Of a DNA stretch of 64,000 bases, positions 44,451 to 52,545 are shown piece after piece. How positions within the stretch are numbered: the stretch's first letter is position 1; each line of letters starts with the position of its first letter. This DNA is from Bacteroidaceae bacterium (GTDB lineage: Bacteria; Bacteroidota; Bacteroidia; Bacteroidales; Bacteroidaceae), in assembly GCA_017534535.1 (NCBI GenBank), contig JAFXVZ010000028.1, positions 31,873 through 95,872 of the forward strand, written 5' to 3'. The position numbers and the translations under genes were made by a program. The notes under the pieces are model-generated. The model did not search any database and was not told where the DNA came from. It worked only from the letters and a program-made list of their open reading frames with translations.

Positions 44451-44486
44451 CAGACAGGGACACTGCGTGAGCAGCGTCCCTGTCTG
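44451..44486 (+). terminator. Rho-independent terminator
   Basis: CAGACAGGGAC (44451-44461) pairs exactly with GTCCCTGTCTG (44476-44486), and TTTTT follows within two bases. Ends the sigma/anti-sigma transcript. The rest of the 238-base gap to the next gene shows a small hairpin at 44405-44420 and no gene. Confidence 0.88.
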
Positions 44487-44572
44487 CGTTTTTCCCCACA
44501 ACGCTCTTGTATAATTCAGAATATCTCAATACCTTTGCCTATTGATTGAATGAACCCTTATAAACATCTAAC

Positions 44573-45934
44573 ATGAAAACCATGAACAACCTGAATCTGA
44601 AATATGTCGCATTGGCATTGTTAACCCCTCTTGCATGTGCTGTGTTATCGGCATGTTCCAACAAAGACAATACCATCTTACCTGAACCTGTTCAGCCCGT
44701 GAATCCAACGCCAACACCTGTGGCAGAAACGAAAATTCCGGTGGTGACAATTGAGACTGAAAATCATGCTACCATCAATGATAAAGAGAACTACATCAAC
44801 TGCTCTGTAATCATCAATGATGACGGCAAACTGTACACTGATGGCACACCTTTCTCAGGATCAGGACGCATCCGAGGGCGAGGCAACTCCACATGGATCA
44901 TGCCCAAGAAACCTTATAAAATCAAGCTTGACAACAAAGCAAAGTTATTGGGTATGAGTACCGACAATGAATGGGTGCTACTGGCGAACTATAGCGACAG
45001 GTCATTGCTGAGAAATTCCACAGCTTTTGAAATCTCACGCATTGTGGGAATGGACTGGACCCCTCGTTCACGCAATGTCGAGCTATACCTCAACAACACG
45101 TATCTCGGGGTCTATCAGTTGGCTGAGCATGTAAAAGTGTCTGAGGAGAGGTGCAACCTCAACCTGGTGGATGTTAGCGCAACTGAAACAGCTGACTTGC
45201 AGGCAGACTATCTCATGGAATTGGATTTCCACTTCGATGCTTCTCACCAGTTCCACACAAGTTATGCCAGCCTGCCTTTGATGTTCAAGAATCCTGAGAC
45301 ACCAAATGAGGCACAGTTTGAGTATGTAAGGAGTTGTTTCAATCGTGCCGAAGCTGTGCTGTATGGCGACTCTTTCCTCGATCCAGAAGCAGGCTATAGC
45401 CAATACATTGATGTTGATTCTTTCTTGAAATACTATATTGTTCAAGAGCTCTCGAAGAATTGCGACGGCAACATGCGAGGCAGCTGCTACCTGGCACTTA
45501 AGGGTGATGGCAAGGTTTATCAGCCTTTCGTGTGGGACTTCGACATCGCCTTTGGCAATGCCAACCATATCACTTGGGAGCAAGGAGCCAGTTCCACAGG
45601 ACCTGACGGATGGTATATCAAGACCTGCTCTCCTTGGTTCAACCGCTTCTTCCTTGACCCGACTTTCGTCAGTGCGCTGAAGCAGAAGTGGAACACCCTG
45701 AAGCCCCAGCTCGACAAACTTCCCGATTTCATCCAAGAGCAGGTAAATCAGATGAAATATGCCATTGGCCGCAACTTCAGCAGCACAGGAACAGGTGGTG
45801 CAGGCTGGTCAATTCATGGCGAGATATGGCCCAACTACGAAGATCGTGGCTCGTATGATGCCGAAGTGAGATTCCTGAAGAACTTCATCACCACCCGTCT
45901 CCACTGGCTTGACGAACATATCAATGCGCTATAA
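44573..45934 (+). CDS. CotH-like kinase-fold lipoprotein
   Basis: 453 residues: lipobox LSAC, a Pro-rich spacer (about 38-55), then a CotH domain (about 60-450) with GRIRGRGNSTW, KKPYKIKLDNKAKLLGM, LANYSDRSLLRN, LGVYQLAEHVKV and the later VWDFDIAFGN, which holds the metal-binding Asp in the spore-coat CotH fold. CotH proteins are atypical secreted or surface kinases in Bacillus; a bacterial surface protein or phosphotransferase role is probable here. Start at 44573 or 44582. A 17-bp hairpin follows at 46047. Confidence 0.88.
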   Translation: MKTMNNLNLKYVALALLTPLACAVLSACSNKDNTILPEPVQPVNPTPTPVAETKIPVVTIETENHATINDKENYINCSVIINDDGKLYTDGTPFSGSGRIRGRGNSTWIMPKKPYKIKLDNKAKLLGMSTDNEWVLLANYSDRSLLRNSTAFEISRIVGMDWTPRSRNVELYLNNTYLGVYQLAEHVKVSEERCNLNLVDVSATETADLQADYLMELDFHFDASHQFHTSYASLPLMFKNPETPNEAQFEYVRSCFNRAEAVLYGDSFLDPEAGYSQYIDVDSFLKYYIVQELSKNCDGNMRGSCYLALKGDGKVYQPFVWDFDIAFGNANHITWEQGASSTGPDGWYIKTCSPWFNRFFLDPTFVSALKQKWNTLKPQLDKLPDFIQEQVNQMKYAIGRNFSSTGTGGAGWSIHGEIWPNYEDRGSYDAEVRFLKNFITTRLHWLDEHINAL

Positions 45935-46046
45935 TGGTAGAAGTCTTGGGGGACACATTATGGGTATGATTTAGTATTTTTATGTCAAATATACCCTCTC
46001 TAATCAGAAAAGTCTGATATTCTCTTGATGTTTGCGGCATATATCG

Positions 46047-46085
46047 TGATAGCTCCCTGCCGGTTTTACCGGCAGGGAGCTATCA
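46047..46085. terminator. Perfect 18-bp hairpin
   Basis: TGATAGCTCCCTGCCGGT, three-base loop, and its exact complement. The longest perfect dyad in the window. It lies about 110 bases after the CotH-like stop and probably ends that transcript, although no long T-run follows. Confidence 0.8.
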
Positions 46086-46302
46086 TCATGCTGTTATTTA
46101 AACAGCTTCAAAACATTAAAACAGAAAAAATTTTCTTTACTACATCTTTCTGCCGTTCGTTCGATTTGTAATCCAAACGTAAAGCAGTATGAGCAATTGT
46201 AATGTAATAGATCTCATTTTTGCGTAGCACGATATCAATCTTCATAGTCGCAAAGCGACTTCTCAATCAAAATCGTACTGGCACGATTATAGATATCCTT
46301 CC

Positions 46303-46364
46303 CTTCAACCAATCGAGCCATTTGCTTCAACTAATCGGGGCATTTGCTTCAAGCAATTAATTTG
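46303..46364. repeat. Repeat element A, partial copy 3 (22-bp units)
   Basis: CTTCAACCAATCGAGCCATTTG (22 bp, 46303-46324), a second unit with four changes (46325-46346) and an 18-bp partial unit (46347-46364). The TGTCGG half of the element is absent. It abuts the esterase remnant. Upstream (46086-46302) I see only small hairpins and no gene. Confidence 0.75.
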
Positions 46365-46719
46365 TTGGACACAGGATGATATGCCTGGTATGCAACCAGG
46401 TGAGCAACGGTTTGCCGAGGTTCGTGACAGTCTTTCCACTCATTCTACTTTCCTTTACCTCTTTAACAGACCATTGCCTATTGATGGCCGTAAGGCATTG
46501 GAGGGTTCGTTCCATAGCTCAGAATTGTGGTATGTGTTCCATACACTTGACCGCAGTTGGCGCCCATTTACAGAGGGTGACTATAACTTGAGTGACGAGA
46601 TGCTAGATGCATGGACTAACTTCTGCAAATTTGGTAACCCGAACGGTGATAAAGCAGGAAATTGGAAACCTTCTACCAAAGAATCTCCATTTGTCTTTGA
46701 GTTTAAAGTCAAAGAATAG
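46363..46719 (+). pseudogene. C-terminal remnant of a type-B carboxylesterase
   Basis: About 118 codons that align with the end of para-nitrobenzyl-esterase-type proteins: MQPGEQRFAEVRDSL, GSFHSSELWYVFHTL (the catalytic His region), SDEMLDAWTNFCKFGNPNGD and WKPSTKESPF. The other ~400 residues, with the catalytic Ser and Glu, are missing, and the frame begins exactly where the 22-bp repeat ends. No start signal is convincing. A decayed gene is the likely reading; loss by recombination at the repeat is inference. Confidence 0.82.
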
Positions 46720-46748
46720 GTTGGACAAACTAGTATCCTAAACAAAGA

Positions 46749-46772
46749 AACCCACTCTGTTGCAGAGGGGGT
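46749..46772. terminator. Imperfect hairpin after esterase remnant
   Basis: AACCCACTCTG / CAGAGGGGGTT with a TTG loop and one mismatch. It serves the convergent remnant and the lipoprotein gene ending at 46794. Confidence 0.45.
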
Positions 46773-46793
46773 TCTTGCTTAGTGAAAGATACC

Positions 46794-47246
46794 TTATTGT
46801 TCTTTCATGTCTTTCTCAAGTTCCTTCAGAGCTTCATTTAGTTCGTCTTCAATTTCTTTCATGTTTTCTTCATTGAAGATTTCCTGAAAGCCTTCCTGGA
46901 ACTCCTTGGCAATTGAACCAAACTCTTTCATGAAGGAGGATGCCTCTTTACCTAATGCTTTGGCGCCCTCTTTTGCTACAACGGCAGAAATCTTACCATC
47001 GGCACGCGCCACTTGCTTGAGTTGCTCACTGCTGAAATCACAGCTTTCCATGTCTTTGTGGATGTCCTCAAGATCTCTGAAGGCTTGCAGCCAATCGTCT
47101 GAGTCGAACTTGGCCCCATTCTTGTCGATGCGCTCCGTCAGTTTCTCGAGTCGGCTAATTACTGCCTCCTCTGATGTCTTACATGATGTAAAGGAGAGAG
47201 AAATGGTGGCTAAGAACGCGATTGTAAGAATCAATTTTTTGTTCAT
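46794..47246 (-). CDS. Small helical lipoprotein of unknown function
   Basis: 150 residues from ATG 47246; upstream in-frame codons run through the tRNA region and are not coding. Signal with lipobox FTSC, then a charged, helical body (about 30-150) rich in Glu, Lys and Phe, such as SFMKEFGSIAKEFQEGFQEI, with a likely coiled-coil at the end. No family recognised. The gene lies about 90 bases downstream of the tRNA-Leu gene on the same strand, beyond the tRNA terminator. Confidence 0.7.
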   Translation of the reverse strand: MNKKLILTIAFLATISLSFTSCKTSEEAVISRLEKLTERIDKNGAKFDSDDWLQAFRDLEDIHKDMESCDFSSEQLKQVARADGKISAVVAKEGAKALGKEASSFMKEFGSIAKEFQEGFQEIFNEENMKEIEDELNEALKELEKDMKEQ

Positions 47247-47283
47247 AATGCTGTTTTTATTAGTAAAATGAATTTCTTGTTTA

Positions 47284-47322
47284 AAAAGAAAACCACCTGT
47301 AATTGTTTGAATTGCAGGCGGT
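47284..47322 (-). terminator. Terminator of tRNA-Leu
   Basis: On the minus strand AACCGCCTGCAATT pairs with AATTACAGGTGGTT (one mismatch, one G-T), followed by TTTCTTTTT. Placed right after the tRNA 3' end. Confidence 0.75.
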
Positions 47323-47339
47323 TCTGTTGTTAAGTGTGG

Positions 47340-47424
47340 TACCCGGAGTGGGACTTGAACCCACACAGCTGCAATAGCCAAGGGATTTTAAGTCCCTCGT
47401 GTCTACCGATTCCACCATCCGGGC
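47340..47424 (-). tRNA. tRNA-Leu (anticodon UAA)
   Basis: 85 bases on the minus strand with acceptor stem GCCCGGA / TCCGGGT, D-arm, anticodon stem GGGAC / TCCC around TTAA AA (anticodon TAA), a class II long variable arm, and the T-arm GTGGGTTCAAGTCCCAC. The following CCA (47339-47337) is encoded. The acceptor stem ends with a G-U pair. Confidence 0.93.
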
Positions 47425-47490
47425 ATCAGCTATATTTGCGGTGCAAAGATAGTCGGTATTTTTCAATCTGCAAAAAATATCAGCAACTTT

Positions 47491-48834
47491 TTATATGTCT
47501 AATAGCCGTTGCTGCGCTTTCTCCACCTGAGAGAAGTTGAATTTCTGCATCTCCTGCTGCATCAAGGTGGCGATTTCAGCATTGCAGAGGTTGCCGATGC
47601 TGCCCTCGTGGGTGTGGTGCACCTCTCCCGAATGCTGGAACTTGCCTGCCTCGAATTCCAAACCCACTTGCTTGTAGGCATCACGGAAGGGCACTCCCTG
47701 CAGTACCAGCTCGTTGACACGCTCAACGGTGAAGATGGGTTGGTAACGAGGGTCGTCGAGGATATGTTCGTTTACCTTCAGGCGACTGATGATGTAGATG
47801 GTCATCTTCAGGCAATCTTTCAACTCATCGAAGGCTGGCAGGAACACTTCCTTGAGTATCTGATAGTCACGGAAGTAGCCGCTGGGCAGGTTGTTGCTGA
47901 TGAGCATCATCTGCTGAGGCAATGCCTGCAGTTTGTTGCACTTGGCACGTGTGAGTTCGAACACATCGGGGTTCTTCTTGTGTGGCATGATGCTGGAACC
48001 TGTGGTGCACTCGTCAGGGAGTTTCACGAAGCCGAAGTTCTGGCTGTTGAACATGCAGGCATCGAATGCCAGCTTGGCGATGGTGCCTGCTATGCTGGCG
48101 AGGGCAAATGACACGTTGCGTTCCATCTTGCCTCGTCCCATCTGCGCATAAACCACGTTGTAATCCATCGAGTCAAAGCCCAGGAGTTGGGTGGTCATGG
48201 TGCGATTCAGGGGGAACGATGAGCCATAGCCAGCCGCAGAACCCAAAGGGTTGCGGTTCACCATGCGATAGGCCGCTTGCAGCATCGTCATGTCATCTAC
48301 GAGGCTCTCGGCGTATGCACCTAACCACAAGCCGAACGATGAGGGCATAGCAATCTGCAGGTGTGTATAACCTGGCATGAGTACATCTTTGTAACGCTCG
48401 CTCTGCTCTATCAAAGTGTCAAACAGCTGACGGGTGAGTTCTGCTACCTCTTGCAGTTGGGCACGCGTAAAGAGCTTGAGGTCAAGAAGTACCTGGTCGT
48501 TGCGTGAACGTCCGCTGTGGATTTTCTTGCCGATGTCACCCAAGGCACGGGTAAGCATCAGTTCCACCTGAGAATGTACATCCTCGATGCCTTCCTCGAT
48601 GACAAACTCGCCCTTGATGGCTATCTGGTATATCTTTTTGAGTTCCTGGAGCAGGACTTTAAGTTCATCAGCCGTGAGGAGGCCGATGCTCTCAAGCATG
48701 GTGATGTGCGCCATGCTGCCCAGCACGTCGTAGGGAGCAAGATAGAGATCCATCTCACGATCTCTTCCTACGGTAAATCGCTCTATCTCCTGATCTATCT
48801 TTGTGGATTTTTCCCAAAGTTTCATTTCATTCAA
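47491..48834 (-). CDS. argH: Argininosuccinate lyase
   Basis: 447 residues. Cleaves argininosuccinate to arginine and fumarate, the last step of arginine synthesis. Contains the signature GSSIMPHKKNPD (about 285-296), SGRSRNDQV and a HTHEGSIGN-type C-terminal loop. ATG 48834 or 48825 are both possible starts; the region just upstream is heptamer repeat. Last gene of a minus-strand cluster with prmC, recX, pyrE and an SRPBCC gene, so arginine and pyrimidine synthesis sit together. Confidence 0.95.
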   Translation of the reverse strand: MNEMKLWEKSTKIDQEIERFTVGRDREMDLYLAPYDVLGSMAHITMLESIGLLTADELKVLLQELKKIYQIAIKGEFVIEEGIEDVHSQVELMLTRALGDIGKKIHSGRSRNDQVLLDLKLFTRAQLQEVAELTRQLFDTLIEQSERYKDVLMPGYTHLQIAMPSSFGLWLGAYAESLVDDMTMLQAAYRMVNRNPLGSAAGYGSSFPLNRTMTTQLLGFDSMDYNVVYAQMGRGKMERNVSFALASIAGTIAKLAFDACMFNSQNFGFVKLPDECTTGSSIMPHKKNPDVFELTRAKCNKLQALPQQMMLISNNLPSGYFRDYQILKEVFLPAFDELKDCLKMTIYIISRLKVNEHILDDPRYQPIFTVERVNELVLQGVPFRDAYKQVGLEFEAGKFQHSGEVHHTHEGSIGNLCNAEIATLMQQEMQKFNFSQVEKAQQRLLDI

Positions 48835-48845
48835 TGAATGGATAA

Positions 48846-48940
48846 TAATGAAGAATGAATAGTGAATAGTGAATAATGAAGAATGGGATGCTCTAATTAT
48901 TCATTGTTCATCGTTCATCGTTCATTGTTCTTTGTTCATT
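48846..48940. repeat. Two opposing heptamer arrays between argH and SRPBCC gene
   Basis: 48846-48887 holds units TAATGAA, GAATGAA, TAGTGAA, TAGTGAA, TAATGAA. 48899-48940 holds ATTCATT, GTTCATC, GTTCATC, GTTCATT, GTTCTTT, GTTCATT. The arrays are roughly inverse complements, so the transcript could fold into a long imperfect hairpin. They fill the whole gap and reach the SRPBCC stop codon. Confidence 0.82.
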
Positions 48941-49352
48941 AATAAGGAACTTGTGCGAGGGCTTCAACGATGCGATTCAAGCCATCGCGGATGGGTTTCT
49001 GCACCATACCCAGCATGAAAGGATTGAGTTGGAGGCCGGCAATCAGTTTCATCTCACATGCTTCGGGACCCTTGGGAATCAGTTCCATGCGGATGTCGAA
49101 CGGGATGGGTGACTGCACTGTGCCATAGGTCACACTGTGGAAAGGCTCCGTATCTTTGATTTGCATGGATACGGCACCCATGGGAGTCTTGAAGGTCAGC
49201 ATACCGTTGTCGAGGCTGATGTTATCCAGTTTCTCGGCTGGGATGCGTTCCTTCAGTTTCTCCAGGTTGTCGGCGTCAGACAATTTCTCGAACACCTTGC
49301 GTTGGGGTGCTTCGATGAGCTTGCTGTCGCTCTCGAAATTCGTGGTACTCAT
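48939..49352 (-). CDS. SRPBCC-fold protein
   Basis: 137 residues with the START/Bet v 1-like pattern: an N-terminal strand-helix (TNFESDSKLIEAPQRKVFEK), curved sheet strands (FKTPMGAVSMQI, VTYGTVQSP) and a long C-terminal helix (LGMVQKPIRDGLNRIVEAL). The fold binds hydrophobic ligands; the ligand and role are unknown. It follows pyrE by 12 bases, so the two are probably co-transcribed. Confidence 0.82.
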   Translation of the reverse strand: MSTTNFESDSKLIEAPQRKVFEKLSDADNLEKLKERIPAEKLDNISLDNGMLTFKTPMGAVSMQIKDTEPFHSVTYGTVQSPIPFDIRMELIPKGPEACEMKLIAGLQLNPFMLGMVQKPIRDGLNRIVEALAQVPY

Positions 49353-49364
49353 ATTTCAAATAGT

Positions 49365-50006
49365 TTACTTCAAATCATCTCCCCAATGAGCAGGGTCTTT
49401 GCGCCACTCGTTCAGGGTAGGAATGTCTTCTTCCTCAATATAGCCAGTTTTCAGTGCTGCTTCAATCACGGCATCATAGTTGGTGAGGGTTATCAGCTGC
49501 ACCTTTGCTTCCTTAAATGCTTTCTCTGCCACTGGGAAGCCGTAAGTATAGCTTGCCACCATACCAATCACCTCGCAACCATCTCGGCGGATGGCCTCTA
49601 CAGCCTTCAAGCTACTACCGCCTGTGGAGATGAGGTCTTCTACTACCACCACTTTCATTCCTGGACGCAACTCGCCCTCGATGAGGTTCTCCAAACCATG
49701 ATCCTTTGGTTTTGAACGCACATACACGAATGGCAGGTCAAGGGCATCTGCCACCAATGCTCCTTGAGGGATGGCACCAGTCGCCACACCTGCAATGGCA
49801 TCAGCTTGTGGGAAATGCTCCAGAATGAGACGGGTAATCTCAAACTTCACGAAACTGCGCAAGGCAGGATAAGACAGTGTCTTGCGGTTGTCGCAATAAA
49901 ATGGTGACTTCCAGCCGGATGCCCAAGTGAACGGGTTGGCTGGCTGCAATTTAATCGCCTTGATCTTCAGCAGTTTCTCAGCGAACAATCTCTCTAACGT
50001 CTTCAT
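49365..50006 (-). CDS. pyrE: Orotate phosphoribosyltransferase
   Basis: 213 residues from ATG 50006, which gives the family-typical N-terminus; an upstream in-frame extension of 29 residues is hydrophobic and not conserved. Makes OMP from orotate and PRPP in pyrimidine synthesis. PRPP motif VVVVEDLISTGGSS (about 117-130), plus the SGWKSPFYCDNR loop and KPKDHG lid. The recX gene lies 80 bases upstream. Cytoplasmic enzyme, functional as a dimer. Confidence 0.95.
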   Translation of the reverse strand: MKTLERLFAEKLLKIKAIKLQPANPFTWASGWKSPFYCDNRKTLSYPALRSFVKFEITRLILEHFPQADAIAGVATGAIPQGALVADALDLPFVYVRSKPKDHGLENLIEGELRPGMKVVVVEDLISTGGSSLKAVEAIRRDGCEVIGMVASYTYGFPVAEKAFKEAKVQLITLTNYDAVIEAALKTGYIEEEDIPTLNEWRKDPAHWGDDLK

Positions 50007-50085
50007 AATACTTATTTGTTTTTCTAAAAAATCAAATGCAAAAGTAAACAAAAGAATGATAATCCGAAAATGATTATGCGTTTTT

Positions 50086-50541
50086 TCAATCATCTATGTT
50101 GCAAAACACCTCTTCATAGGTAAAGCCACGCTGAAGGGCAAAGCGCACGAGCTTGGCACGGAGTTGGTAATTGTCCTCATCTTTCAAGGTCTTGCGCTTC
50201 TGTGCCAAGAGGTCACGGAGGTTTTGGTTGTATTCCTCATTGTCAATCACTTCATCCATTTGCTGGTGGATGGTTTCAGCGTTGATTTGCTTCAGTCGGA
50301 GGGCTTGTTCTATCTTGATGCGCCCCCATTTGGCGAAGCGGTATTTGTCGTGGATGAAGGCACGGGCATAGCGGGCTTCGTTGATGAAGTCTTGCTGTGT
50401 GAGCTTGTCGATGATGCCATCGGCATTGTCCTCAAAACCCCATTGGCGGAGTTTCTCTCGAATGTCAGTGGCGCAATGCTCACCCTTTGCACAATAGGTA
50501 GCTGCCTTTGACAGGGCTTCGGTTGATGATAATGGTTTCAT
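50086..50541 (-). CDS. recX: RecX regulatory protein
   Basis: 151 residues, three-helix repeat protein with AATYCAKGEHCATDIREKL, LTQQDFINEARYARAFIHDKYRFAKWG and GFTYEEV, all RecX hallmarks. RecX modulates RecA filaments. No recA gene is in this window. Its ATG overlaps the prmC stop (TAATG), and a GTTCATT-type heptamer tract covers this junction. Confidence 0.9.
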   Translation of the reverse strand: MKPLSSTEALSKAATYCAKGEHCATDIREKLRQWGFEDNADGIIDKLTQQDFINEARYARAFIHDKYRFAKWGRIKIEQALRLKQINAETIHQQMDEVIDNEEYNQNLRDLLAQKRKTLKDEDNYQLRAKLVRFALQRGFTYEEVFCNIDD

Positions 50542-50561
50542 TATTTATTGTTCATTGTTCC
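50536..50561. repeat. Heptamer repeat at prmC/recX junction
   Basis: TTTCATT, ATTTATT, GTTCATT, GTTCC: three and a half 7-base units. They contain the recX start codon and encode the C-terminal residues of PrmC. Confidence 0.6.
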
Positions 50562-51392
50562 AAATGCAAAACGATTATTGTCAAATAAGTCTTGCTCGAT
50601 GCGGACATTCTGGTAACCTTGCTCTTCCAGCAACTGTTTTACCTCCCCACCGTAGGCACGATTGATTTCAAATGCCAGATGGCCGTGGGGCTTTAGCAAG
50701 GTCTTACCCAGGGTGGCTATCCTGCGATAGAACAACAGGGCATCATCGCCTGGTACAAACAAAGCCAAATGGGGCTCGTATTGCAACACATTCGGTTCCA
50801 TAGTGCTTGCCTCACTTCTTGTTATATAAGGAGGGTTGCTCACCAGGGCATCATATGATCCTGTCTCTGAAGACGAAGGCTCATAGTTGAGGATATTTAT
50901 CTGAAAGAAAGATACTTGAGCCTGCATGCGTTCGTTGTTTATTCGTGCTATTTTCAAGGCTTCTTCTGAGATATCGCAAGCCGACACCTGTGCTTCAGGC
51001 AATGCCAATGCCAATGAGATGGCGATGCATCCACTGCCTGTGCCGATGTCCAAAACGTGGGCATCAGAGGGTAACAGCTTCGTCAAATGTTCCACTAGTT
51101 CCTCTGTCTCAGGACGAGGGATGAGTACCCCAGGTGCCACAAAAAACCTGCGTCCCATAAAGGGCGCTTCTTGTTGGATGTACTGAATAGGCTCAAAAAC
51201 CTGCAACCTTTCGAGGATAGCTTGCAGAAAAGTTTTCTGATTTGCAGATAATTCTATATCTTTGCCGAGGAAAAAATCGGTAGCTGTCTGTCCCAGCATC
51301 TCACAGCAGATAATGCGGGTCAGTGCTGCAGCTTCTTTCTGTCCGTAAAGCGGCAGCAAAGTCTGGCGTATGTGGGCAATGACGTTTGGCAT
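50541..51392 (-). CDS. prmC: Peptide chain release factor N5-glutamine methyltransferase
   Basis: 283 residues from ATG 51392 (the longer frame starts inside ribD and is not conserved). Methylates the GGQ glutamine of release factors. N-terminal helical domain, then a Rossmann-like domain with VLDIGTGSGCIAISLAL (about 118-134) and the NPPYI substrate motif (about 191-195). Divergent from ribD across only 35-38 bases, so the two promoters must overlap. Confidence 0.95.
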   Translation of the reverse strand: MPNVIAHIRQTLLPLYGQKEAAALTRIICCEMLGQTATDFFLGKDIELSANQKTFLQAILERLQVFEPIQYIQQEAPFMGRRFFVAPGVLIPRPETEELVEHLTKLLPSDAHVLDIGTGSGCIAISLALALPEAQVSACDISEEALKIARINNERMQAQVSFFQINILNYEPSSSETGSYDALVSNPPYITRSEASTMEPNVLQYEPHLALFVPGDDALLFYRRIATLGKTLLKPHGHLAFEINRAYGGEVKQLLEEQGYQNVRIEQDLFDNNRFAFGTMNNK

Positions 51393-51429
51393 AATGTTTG
51401 CAAAAATACGTAAAAATGCAGAAAAGATG

Positions 51430-52470
51430 ATGACAAATGACGAAAAATATATGATGCGATGCATCCAACTGGCCAAAAATGGACGTTTGGGTGCTGCTCC
51501 CAATCCAATGGTGGGAGCAGTGGTGGTGTGTGACGGACAGATTATCGGTGAGGGCTATCATGCCAAATGCGGGGAGGCACATGCTGAGGTACATGCCATA
51601 GGCAGTGTGAAAGACCCCTCGTTGCTGAGGCGAAGCACCCTCTATGTGAGCTTGGAGCCTTGTGCCCATTATGGCAAAACACCTCCATGTGCCAACCTGA
51701 TTGTGGAGAAGGGCATTCCCAAGGTGGTGATAGGTTGCCAGGATCCTTATAGTCAGGTGGCTGGCAAGGGCATCAAGATTCTGCAAGAGGCAGGATGCGA
51801 AGTGGTTGTGGGTGTGTTGGAGGAGGAGTGCATAAACCTAAACAAAGCTTTCTTCACCGTACAGTTGAAGCATCGCCCTTTCATCACATTGAAGTGGGCA
51901 CAGTCGGCAGATGGTTTTATGGATGTGGTGCGTGAGGATGGAGAGGCAGTGAAACTTTCGTCGCCTTTGACGCAGATGCTGGTGCATAAACGCAGGGCAG
52001 AACATCAGGCCATTTTGGTAGGCACCCGTACAGCTCTGTTTGACAATCCCTCTTTGAATGTGCGGGTTTGGAGTGGACAACAACCTTTGCGTATCGTAAT
52101 AGACAGAACACTGAGCTTGCCACGTGGGTTGCACCTCTTCGATGGCTCACAACCAACGTTGGTGGTGACTGAAAAAGAGGAGACAGTTCAAGGAACTGAA
52201 ACCTTGCATGCCGATTTCAGTAGGAGCATCCTGCCCCAACTGATGGAGGAGCTGATGAGGCGGAAAATACAGTCGGTGTTGGTCGAAGGTGGGGCAAAAT
52301 TGTTACAGTCTTTCCTTGATGAGGGATTGTGGGATGAAGCATATGTGGAGCATTGTCCGCAGGTTTTGGGACAAGGTGTTTTGGCTCCAAGTATATTTTT
52401 TTCTAAAAAATCATCCAAAAAAAAGCTAATTATGGGGCGAAACTACCATATATTCCATAATTTTGTATAA
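51430..52470 (+). CDS. ribD: Bifunctional riboflavin deaminase-reductase
   Basis: 346 residues from ATG 51430 (ATG 51427 adds one Met). N-terminal deaminase (about 1-145) with the zinc motif HAE (51-53) and PCAHYGKTPPCAN; C-terminal reductase (about 146-346) with KWAQSADGFM, VLVEGGAKL and the QVLGQGV loop. Converts the ring-opened GTP product to 5-amino-6-ribitylamino-uracil phosphate in riboflavin synthesis. No FMN riboswitch fits in the short gap to prmC. No other rib gene is in view. Confidence 0.94.
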   Translation: MTNDEKYMMRCIQLAKNGRLGAAPNPMVGAVVVCDGQIIGEGYHAKCGEAHAEVHAIGSVKDPSLLRRSTLYVSLEPCAHYGKTPPCANLIVEKGIPKVVIGCQDPYSQVAGKGIKILQEAGCEVVVGVLEEECINLNKAFFTVQLKHRPFITLKWAQSADGFMDVVREDGEAVKLSSPLTQMLVHKRRAEHQAILVGTRTALFDNPSLNVRVWSGQQPLRIVIDRTLSLPRGLHLFDGSQPTLVVTEKEETVQGTETLHADFSRSILPQLMEELMRRKIQSVLVEGGAKLLQSFLDEGLWDEAYVEHCPQVLGQGVLAPSIFFSKKSSKKKLIMGRNYHIFHNFV

Positions 52471-52545
52471 AACTTCGCGAGAAATCTGCTCATAAGAAAA
52501 TTGTTTTTTAATTTTGCAGGTTGTAAATAAGAAAAGAAGACTTTC

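Noticed and set aside
46376-46591. 71-residue plus-strand frame in the esterase remnant, second frame
   Set aside because: The alternative frame has clear carboxylesterase similarity; this one is its shadow.
51393-51429. FMN riboswitch upstream of ribD
   Set aside because: Only about 35 bases separate ribD from the divergent prmC start, too short for the aptamer, and no RFN motif is visible.
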